Made by a program: the position numbers and the translations under genes
Shown here: in pieces, positions 10,156-17,312 of the stretch
Numbering within the stretch: position 1 is the stretch's first letter
Layout: each line of letters starts with the position of its first letter
Assembly (NCBI GenBank): GCA_900155495.1
Contig: FTLJ01000168.1
Span: 1 to 20,640, forward strand
Direction of reading: 5' to 3'
Origin: Porogramme epimiltina
Taxonomy: Eukaryota > Basidiomycota > Agaricomycetes > Polyporales > Polyporaceae
DNA length: 20,640 bases
The notes under the pieces: generated by a model
Database searches by the model: none
What the model saw: the letters and a program-made list of their open reading frames with translations, nothing else
What the model was told of the DNA's origin: nothing

Positions 10156-11134
10156 GCCCTCTAAGACGGGGCCGTGCACGACCCTCTGCTTGCGCACCGC
10201 GTCGGGAGGCGAGTGAAGAGGGCGCATGCCCGTTTGGCGGGCAAGTGGGGGCGGAGCGCCGTTCGGTAGAACTGTCGCCTATTTAGGCGTTAGGGTATTT
10301 AGAGTTGAGCACGGTGGTAGAACGCACCGAAGTCAAACTGTGCACGATCGCAGTGCGCTGCGAGCATTGAAGCTTAAAGGCTGGCATGTCGGAGAGTATG
10401 CGAGCATTGACTTGCTGTCGAGGTGTCCACAGCTGGGAGGATGGTTGGAAGTGCGCGTGGACGAGTCTACAGGTTCGGCGCGCTGAGGCGAGCTTTTGCG
10501 ACGACGTCGTTTATTCACGGAGATAGATTTTGGCTGCATATCCGCGGACCGAGCATATCAGAGTGCGCCGCCTCCGCGAGGTAGAGATTGGGTCCGATGA
10601 TTTACAGCCACCCCTGCCGGTAGGGCTCGACACCGCGGCACGGGGCGAAACCTGCCGATGTCTATAACACGTACAGACGGCCTATAAGGATGCGTCTGGC
10701 GAGCTTACATCTTGAACTCCAACGCATATCTCTGAATGGCTGCTATCCTGGACCACATGTGGTGCTGAAAAGCATCTTGGTGGCTTTGACAACTGATGAC
10801 GACTTCTCGTCGGTCTGTGGGCGTTGAACCACGTGGCACAGCTACTATGTGTGCCCTCTTGGTTCCAAGGTACATAGAGCCAACTATACATGTACGTTCT
10901 GTGCTGTAGAACTTGTGTTAGATACAGCTTGAAGTTGAGTTTCGGATTACAGTACCAACCGGGCCGATCACCGAACGGGCGAAGACTCTTTTCAATCCAT
11001 GTCTGACTGAAGGACACACGATAGCGGTAATTGTTCATAAAGTGTGGGCAACGCTGCGTGCTTCTCAATAGAGGGACTGAAGAGGTGGCCCAAAGGGCGG
11101 ACTGGAGGCATGCAAACAGAGACAAAGTTTGGGC
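10156..11134. other. Hydrophobin upstream region and spacer to the transposon; no gene seen
   Basis: The first few hundred bases presumably hold the regulatory region of the hydrophobin gene. The remainder, 10330-11134, has moderate GC and open frames on both strands without a recognisable domain. The longest (minus, 10682-11125) lacks an ATG at its beginning and has no coding-like character that I can defend. Confidence 0.4.
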
Positions 11135-11142
11135 AACAGCAG
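11135..11142. repeat. Target-site duplication, left copy
   Basis: AACAGCAG directly abuts the left terminal inverted repeat and is identical to 12341-12348. Confidence 0.85.
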
Positions 11143-11161
11143 TACGGTGGCGGGGGAAACT
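11143..11161 (+). repeat. Left terminal inverted repeat (19 bp)
   Basis: TACGGTGGCGGGGGAAACT is the exact reverse complement of 12322-12340. Similarity continues inward after a short gap: GGTTTGT at 11170-11176 matches ACAAACC at 12311-12317. Confidence 0.9.
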
Positions 11162-11174
11162 CCCGGCCGGGTTT

Positions 11175-11243
11175 GTCGCACTGTTAGTAACGTGAATAAC
11201 CCGGAGGGTTAGTAACTCGCAGAGATAATAACTAGTTATTCAC
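11175..11243. repeat. Left subterminal repeats of the transposon
   Basis: This part contains GTTAGTAAC at 11183-11191 and 11208-11216, GTGAATAAC at 11192-11200, and the inverse GTTATTCAC at 11235-11243. GTCGCACTGT at 11175-11184 recurs in direct orientation at 12234-12243 near the other end. Confidence 0.7.
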
Positions 11244-11370
11244 ACTTTTGCCCCCACGGGCGCTTATTTCCACGTCGGGCGTCTCCGGGGCCAAGTCTCC
11301 CGTTCCCCTGCCATGAGTCTGACCCTGGGTCTGTCTACTGCACCTTCTGGTGTCCCTCCGCCTCATTGTG

Positions 11371-11737
11371 TATGTGTCTGCGCTCAAAGTGCCCCTCGAG
11401 GGCCTGCACACAGTGTGCGACAAGCACGGGATCCTGCTCATCATCCATGAGGTGCAGTCTGGATACTACGGCCATACGCCGGGTGGCAAGCCTAACAACA
11501 ACATCGAATACTAGGGTGTGCGCCCAAACATCCTCCTCAGTGCGAAGGTGCATTTGCATTGCGTGCACGAGTGCCTGAGAAGGAGGGCTGACGAGTGGCG
11601 ACAGGGCCTGTTGAATGGCTTCCCGCTGAGCACTCGGACCATCAGCCGGAAATTGGAATGAGCTCACGGACAAGCGCTCAGGGCTCGATGGGTGGCACGG
11701 CAGCGCGATGTCGTGCGCTGCGGCACTCGCCAATGTC
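11371..11737 (+). pseudogene. Class III (PLP-dependent) aminotransferase relic inside the transposon
   Basis: Plus-strand reading from 11371 gives YVSALKVPLEGLHTVCDKHG, then ILLIIHEVQSGYYG, then after TAG at 11512-11514 GVRPNILLSAK. These match class III/4-aminobutyrate-type aminotransferases (usual motifs: CDKHGILLI.DEVQSGFGRTG and SAKG.ANGFPLS). A 57-nt intron-like piece with GTGCAT donor, CTGAC branch and ACAG acceptor (11548-11604) separates SAK from GLLNGFPLS. Further on come SRK, then ELTDK in a second frame, GSMGGT (11682-11699) and GSAMSCAAALANV (11699-11737) in shifted frames. The PLP-binding Asp of DEVQ is His here (CAT, 11446-11448); the Lys of SAK is kept. Stops, frameshifts and missing ends make it dead. 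It is only the central part of the enzyme, consistent with capture of a genomic fragment by the transposon. Confidence 0.82.
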
Positions 11738-12233
11738 TACTTAATTGCTCTAGCAGGCAGGATGTCCAGCCGACTAATGGTCTACCCGCATACTGAACAC
11801 ACTCGAGAGGTACGGAGGCGGCGCATCTCACAGTTACGACTTTGTATCGATAATCACACACATAATCATTAGAGTGACTGGTACTCCTGGACTAGAAATG
11901 TATGTTGCAAGTGGACCTCGAGCCCATACTCTTTGCCGTAGACATGTACAATATATATTGGCTTCTTCCCGTTAGCGTGATATTCACTCACTCAAGCTCG
12001 CCGCCAATTTGTTCAGCACGTCCCGCCCGCCGGAAACTCGCAAGACACACAATTATCGGAGCTGCGCACACACGGCAGCCCTACGGGGGACACAGACGCA
12101 TCCTCCAAGTGGAAAACGATCAATCTGATGGATACCAGTAGCTCTACTATACAAGTAGCAAGTGTAACGATGTCAAATAAAGGCCCACCGCATGCCGATA
12201 ACCCGGGGAGGGTCCATATAAGCGCCCGCATTA

Positions 12234-12303
12234 GTCGCACTGTGAATAACCCCCTCGAGTTTGTCACACGTTATTAACAATGTTATTAACATGTGTTATT
12301 AAC
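12234..12303. repeat. Right subterminal repeats of the transposon
   Basis: Three copies of GTTATTAAC lie at 12270-12278, 12282-12290 and 12295-12303, spaced 12-13 bp apart. GTGAATAAC lies at 12242-12250 beside GTCGCACTGT (12234-12243), which is also present near the left end. Spaced short repeats just inside the termini are typical transposase-binding sites. Confidence 0.7.
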
Positions 12304-12321
12304 ACTTGCTACAAACCTACC

Positions 12322-12340
12322 AGTTTCCCCCGCCACCGTA
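12322..12340 (-). repeat. Right terminal inverted repeat (19 bp)
   Basis: Reverse complement of 11143-11161 without a mismatch; it is followed at once by the right AACAGCAG duplication. Confidence 0.9.
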
Positions 12341-12348
12341 AACAGCAG
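12341..12348. repeat. Target-site duplication, right copy
   Basis: AACAGCAG is identical to 11135-11142 and abuts the right terminal inverted repeat. Confidence 0.85.
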
Positions 12349-12555
12349 TGAGACAGACAAAGCGGGAAGGAGCTTACATCAGCGCTGGGGTTCGGCGGCT
12401 TGCGGTATCGAAGGGCGCCTAAGCGAAGAAGCGCTCTGGCCCGGCCGCTCTGCCACAACCACAACAAGTCACCGGCGTTTTCGGTTTCTGACCACACTCG
12501 CATCTCTCTTAACCCCCACTCACTCTCCCCGCTCGTGTACTTCTATGCTGCAACC
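12349..12555 (+). promoter_or_regulatory. Remaining upstream region/leader of the coiled-coil gene
   Basis: This is the short native stretch left between the transposon and the ATG. It ends in a pyrimidine-rich leader (CTCTTAACCCCCACTCACTC and similar) and a good start context, CAACCATGGCG. No TATA box is seen in it; the nearest TATA-like site, ATATAAG at 12216-12222, is inside the transposon. Confidence 0.4.
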
Positions 12556-15500
12556 ATGGCGGCGGTGAGTTCCCCCTCGCATGCGCTGTGCGACGCGACT
12601 GACGCGCTCTCGCAGACCGAAACCTACGGAAGAAACCGCCAGTCGATCGCCGACCTCGAACAAGAACTCTACGACATCTTCCAGGACCACCCCCAGTGCT
12701 CCTACAATGACGCCAACGAACCCGTCATCCCTGGTGACGCGCTCGTAGACGTCCTACGCACCTTCTCCTCCGATCACAACTCCGTCGAGCTCATGAACAA
12801 GGATGAGGAAGAACAGCTCACAAGCCTCATCTCGTCCAACCCCGGCCTCCAGGTCACCCCGCAAGTCCTCATCCAGTTTATCGCGATGCAGACCACCATG
12901 GGACCGCGAGGCAGCCCGGAGGCCACCACGCCGCCCAACGGCGAGGATTCTGCAGAGTTCGAAAGGCGTGGCAGGCAGGAAGAGCGGGACGAGGACGACG
13001 GCATGAATAGCCGCTCATCGAGTCGCGACTCGACCGCGACGTACCACAACCGCTCCTCCTCGCGGGGCCCGACGACCCCGCGCGACAACGTATTCGACAC
13101 CGGGCGCCGGCAGCGCTCCACGCCCCTCAACAAGAAGAACGAAACCGCGCCCTCGAGCTGGGCGCGCCGGCCACCCCCGTCAAGACGCAAGAGCGACGGC
13201 GGCCACAGTCGCGCGCTGAGCGACTCTGAGGTGCGTCATCATTACTTGTCCCGACGCCTAAACGGGCGTGGAGATGGTGGCCGGTATCATTGCTGACCGC
13301 TCGGTGGTTATGACATGCAGTCTGTCTCCTCACCCCCAAGCTCATCGCGCACCCCCAGCCGCTCGCGCGCCCCCTCCAACCCGACCAGCCCCACCTTCAC
13401 CTCCCCCCAACTCGCCAAGTCTATCAGCTCCCCACCCTTCGGCGCGACCCCTGTCCGCCCCCACTCGCGCGCCCAGTCCCAGCCGCAGGGGAGCTTCGCC
13501 GCGTTCGACAGCGCCATCGACGACTACTACGGCTCGTCGCCCGAGCGCGAGCTCACGCACCGCCTGACGGGCCTCATGTCGCCGCCCGAGTCGGACGCGT
13601 CGTTCGACGACGACCGGCCGTTCCACGAGCAGGTCTCCATGCTGGCCATGCCGAAGCTCGACGACGACGACGACGCCGAGACGGACGCGGGCGACGAGCG
13701 CTACCGGATCCCGGAGACCCGCTCCGCCGCGTCGTCGACGGCCTCGATCGAGGTCGAGGAGAGGTTGGAGGCGTTGAACCGGCTCAACCAGGACCTTGCG
13801 AGGAAGCTCGTCGAGGCGGAGCGGACGCTCCAGACGCGGTTGTCTGATCATGAGCAGGAGCTTGAGGACATGCAGCTCCGGTTGGAGGACGCAAAGAGCG
13901 AGCTAAGCGCAACTAAGCGCGAAGAGAAGGAGCTCCGGTCCAAGGAGGTGTGAAATCCTGTTTCCTTAGCTCCTTACTCCTTGCTGATGGTTTGTATAGC
14001 GCCAAAACATCAGCCAGATCGCCATCCTGGAATCAGAGATTGCGAAGCTCCAGAAGAGCCTGGATACGGCGCGCTCGTCGTATCAGAGTCTGCAGAAGCA
14101 GTATCAGGAGCAATGCTGTACGTTCATCCACTTGCCTATATGCGTGCCGTCTGTTAATTGGAGCTTGTAGCTGAGTCCGAACGATATCGTAACACCCTCC
14201 GTCGTCGCGATCAGGAAATTAAGGACTTGCAAGAAGCCGCGCAATTGCAGTCCATCGAAGCCCAGAAGTGGTTGCGGGAGCAGGCCAACTATGAAGACCG
14301 GATTGCGATGATCGAGCACGAGCTCTCCATCGCCCAGCAGGCGCAGGCACAGCTGGACGAGCAGAAGCAGGAGAACATGATGCTCAAGGAGACTATTGAC
14401 CGCATGCGGTTCGACATGGACGAGCTCCGAACAAGTGTCACTTTGGACAAGGGCGGAGGCTCAGGTACCGCCAGCGCCCACGGCAGCGTCAGTAAGTCGC
14501 TGGGCATGGAGCTCCTGAACAAGATGAAGGACGGGAAGTGGGAGATGGACGAGGAGGAGCCGGAGGAGGAAACGTCCACCGAGATCGAGGTGATGCCGGA
14601 AGATGAGGACACCGAGTCGGAAGACTACGTGCAGACAATCATCACGCGCACCAAGAGGGTGGGTAACGCTTCGACGTGGTTGGACCCTTCTAATGACGTC
14701 TATGACGATTTGCAGAAGGTCGCCAGTCGTGCCAAAAAGATGGAGACCTTCAAGATCGACGAGACGAAGGAGTACTCTGACACCGGCACGCAGCATGAGC
14801 CGGCTGAGTTTACTTCGTCTTGCTCGGCGCAGACGGATCCTCCGCCTAAGATCCTCACCGCTTCGTTCAGCGTGCAAACTGACGAGCAGCCGGTCTCGGT
14901 GATGTCTATTCAGACGGAACCGGAGCCGGTACCCACTCCTGTTGTCGTCATCACCTTTGAGAGAGAGATTCAGACTGACGAATGGCAGCCTGAAGCCTCG
15001 ACCTCTGGGCAGATGTCGGAGGATGACGACGAGGCGCTCGCCTCTTCATCATCCACACTGTTGCCTCCCACTCCCAAGGCCCAGCCTGAACACCTCCATC
15101 CACACACCCACGACCTCCCTCCCGCCTACGACAAGGTCGCCAACGAAGATGTCGCGCTCCGCATCGCCAACGAGACCCTCAAGAACTGGCACAAGGGCAT
15201 CAAGTTCCCCATCGAACCCCTCGCAGGCGGCATCTCCGAGGACGCTGCCGCCGACTGGCAAGCACTCAAGGAGGAGCTCGGTGTCGAGTGCGCCGCGATC
15301 GACAAGCTCGTCGAGGAGTCCGGACGCTCTGCCGGCGGCCCGTCGCGCGACCGCAAAGGCGGGCGGCGCAAGTCCGGCCGGTTCTACAACATCTACAACA
15401 CGTACGTGTACGGCGACCCCGACGGCGGCTCGCTCGTGTCCTCGGGCCAGCTGCTCATCTGCGTCGGCGCGTCCGCCCTCGTCGCGTTCCTCATGGGCCA

Positions 15501-15687
15501 GGCGATGGCGCCCCAGTACGCGATCCCCGGCGGCGCGACGTACTACGACCGCGCGGCGTGGTCGAGCTTCAACTCGATGCAGGCTGCGGGCGAGGGCTTC
15601 ACGGGCGACAGCACGGCTGCCGTCTGGACGTTCCTCGGCCGGCTTGGTGGGGGCGCCGCGCGCACCCTTCGTGGCTGGCCGACATAA
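12556..15687 (+). CDS. Coiled-coil, tail-region membrane protein with an LC8-type QT motif array; candidate KASH/LINC-type dynein adaptor
   Basis: Exons: 12556-12564, 12616-13230, 13321-13947, 14000-14117 and 14171-15687 (2886 nt, 961 residues). All introns are GT-AG and all joins keep the frame. Order of parts: residues about 14-90 are helical and conserved-looking (LEQELYDIF to VLIQFIAMQ), compatible with a divergent EF-hand or helical module. Residues about 95-345 are Ser/Arg/Pro-rich and disordered, with an acidic patch (LDDDDDAE). Residues about 351-546 form a long coiled coil. An acidic stretch follows, then QT motifs with Q at 664, 677, 692, 704 and 724. Next come a conserved pre-membrane part (ANETLKNWHKGIKFP) and a basic RKGGRRKSGR-like patch. 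One hydrophobic segment, residues about 882-900 (GQLLICVGASALVAFLMGQ), precedes a 61-residue tail ending RGWPT. This plan suits a nuclear-envelope or ER-anchored dynein-linked protein; that role is inference. The gene structure is well supported, the family name is not. Confidence 0.85.
12565..12615 (+). other. 51-nt phase 0 intron right after the third codon, optional by frame
   Basis: GTGAGT donor, CTGAC branch-like site about 14-17 nt before the end, and CGCAG acceptor make a complete small intron. Its length is 3n and it has no stop codon, so retention would insert 17 residues (VSSPSHALCDATDALSQ) after MAA without a frameshift, giving 978 residues. I prefer the spliced form because all three signals are canonical. 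Confidence 0.7.
14785..14985 (+). other. Coding array of QT motifs resembling LC8 (dynein light chain) docking sites
   Basis: Within about 65 residues lie TGTQHEP, SAQTDPP, SVQTDEQ, SIQTEPE and EIQTDEW. The Gln residues are spaced 13, 15, 12 and 20 residues apart. The known LC8 core is a short extended strand centred on QT (often TQT), commonly found in multivalent arrays in disordered regions next to coiled coils. Four of the five have QT followed by D or E. Binding is inferred from the motif, not shown. Confidence 0.6.
15445..15501 (+). other. Single transmembrane segment of the coiled-coil protein
   Basis: These codons give 19 uncharged, mainly hydrophobic residues (GQLLICVGASALVAFLMGQ) after a basic patch (RKGGRRKSGR) and are followed by a 61-residue polar/glycine-rich tail. 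The positive-inside rule predicts the coiled coil on the cytosolic side and the tail in the lumen. Confidence 0.75.
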
Positions 15688-17312
15688 ACCGTCCCCGAAC
15701 CCTGGTCGTCTCGTCCGTCTTCTCTCTCTCGGCTCTCTCTCTTGCGGCTTCTCCGTCATACCCCCATCATACCACCCCTACCCTCCGATAATACCCCACC
15801 GGTCTCCCGGACCCCCAACCCGTCATGCACCCTACCACCCCCACTCTCCCATGCCGCATGCTGTCAATATGTGCCATCGCCGCGTATTTATCCCTAGAGC
15901 GATTTCATGCTAATCCCTCTGCCCGTTCCTTGCACCTACTACGCTCATTCCTTGCTGCCGTCCTCTTTCTCCCGGCTGCTCCCTTCGCGGCCTCTATGCT
16001 GTACATACACACACGCACACCCCCACTCCCCGGGCTCCCTGCGCTCGCGCTCGCCCCACCCTCGCTCACTTGCGGCTCCCATGCTTAATCTCCTCGCCTT
16101 CTCGTAGAACACTTGTTCTCCCTTCGCAAATTTCCCCCATCCTCATTCTGTTTCCTTAACTCTTTTCCTCGGTTTCTCCATCTCTCACTCTCACGAACTG
16201 TTGTGACACGACCCCGCGATGCGTGGGCGCGCGGCTGGACCCCTCTGGACCCCCCATCCCCATCACCGCCCTCTGCGGCCTGCGCGCGTTCTCCCACTGT
16301 AGAGTAGTACTTAGCGAGCTAGTTACTGTTACAATCGCCACATGTATAACAACCAGAGCCCGCGCACGGGCGCCGCGAACGTCGCCGCGCGCGGTGCGGG
16401 CCCTAATTTCTATTCGAAGACAATTTTCCTACCGACCGATCGTCGTCGAAGAGGGGGAGAAGAGGTGGGGGGAAAGGAGGATGCGTGTTGTGGGATGCGT
16501 CAACGGGCACGAAGGAAAATGGGGGACTGCGCGAACGAGCCGGTGGAAACAACGGGGGCTGAATGTCGTCAAAGGGGGTAATCGGCCACGGTGAGCATAT
16601 GTGAAGGTAAGCGAGGTGATGGCATGGTCTGAAGGGTGAAAACATGAGGGATATGGGGGTGTAGGGCGGGGTAAAAAAAGCGGAGAACGTTAGTGAACGC
16701 TGAACACTGGACGCGATGGAAAGGAGGGCGGAGGGGGAAGTGCATAAAGAGACCGGGAAAGCGGAGCGTAATGATACAGAGGGGGAGCGGTGTGGATATG
16801 AGTCTAATTGATAGTAGTAGAGAGAGAGAGGGAGGAAATGCACGATGAGGGGAGCTGGGAGTGATGAATAGACAGATGCTTGAGCAGACGGAGATGGAGA
16901 GACGGGGGAAGGGGAGCTGTGTATATAAATGAGGGGCTTGTAGGAGGGGCACATAGCGAAGGGGAGGGGAGGAAGGATGGAGATGAGTGCACAAGTGGGT
17001 AAGAATGCGATGCGAGAGGCTCCGCGCAGTCCGTCTCTAAGTACGAGCCACCGAGGGAGAACGAGTCCGCGACGTCGATCAGAGACACCTACGTACAAAA
17101 ACAGCAAATAAGAGAGACCCGAGGCCACGGAGGCACCGAGACGCACGAGAAAGCAAGAGGGGGCGTGCGCGCCGAGCGCACTAGTCTACACGCCGCGCGC
17201 GGGCCTCTAGAACTGGCCCGCCGCGGCCCACACGCGATCCACGCGGGAGGCGGGGGAGTCGAGAGTCGAGGATCGAGGGTCGAGAGCGAGACACATCGGG
17301 GCCGACGGCGGG
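15688..17312. other. Intergenic region between two convergent genes; 3' UTRs and low-complexity DNA
   Basis: The left half is C/T-rich and the right half A/G-rich on the plus strand, each matching a pyrimidine-rich 3' flank of the gene it follows. A short (AG)n run preceded by TAG repeats lies at 16812-16833. An open frame on the minus strand (16403-17146) is a composition effect, with Ser/Pro/Leu-only content. I see no gene or mobile element. Confidence 0.5.
16812..16833. repeat. Short TAG/AG microsatellite
   Basis: TAGTAGTAG followed by about six AG units lies in the intergenic region. It is probably of no functional weight. Confidence 0.6.

Larger units (their letters stand above)
11143..12340. 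mobile_element. Non-autonomous TIR DNA transposon (hAT-like or Mutator-like) carrying a captured gene fragment
   Basis: The element is 1198 bp. It is bounded by perfect 19-bp inverted repeats, TACGGTGGCGGGGGAAACT at 11143-11161 and its reverse complement at 12322-12340. It is flanked on both sides by the same 8 bp, AACAGCAG (11135-11142 and 12341-12348), a clean target-site duplication. Subterminal GTTATTAAC/GTTAGTAAC/GTGAATAAC motifs occur near both ends, as expected for transposase-binding sites. No transposase frame is visible, so it would need a helper copy. The interior holds a decayed class III aminotransferase fragment at about 11371-11737. An 8-bp duplication suggests hAT-type. Because the base after each copy is T, a 9-bp AACAGCAGT reading (Mutator-like) is possible but would make the inverted repeats asymmetric by one base. 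It lies 216 bp upstream of the coiled-coil gene ATG. Confidence 0.9.

Noticed and set aside
10682..11125. Minus-strand open frame of 147 codons beside the transposon
   Set aside because: It starts at TTG rather than ATG, has no domain and no splice support.
11335..11733. Minus-strand open frame of 132 codons inside the transposon
   Set aside because: It is the antisense of the aminotransferase relic, whose plus-strand reading shows clear family motifs.
12400..12555. In-frame upstream extension of the coiled-coil protein from an ATG at 12400
   Set aside because: The extension reads as a pyrimidine-rich leader with no conserved character, whereas the ATG at 12556 has a good context and is followed by a canonical intron.
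16403..17146. Minus-strand open frame of 247 codons rich in Ser, Pro and Leu
   Set aside because: A composition effect of the purine-rich plus strand in the 3' flank of the kinase gene; no domain and no splice signals needed or found.
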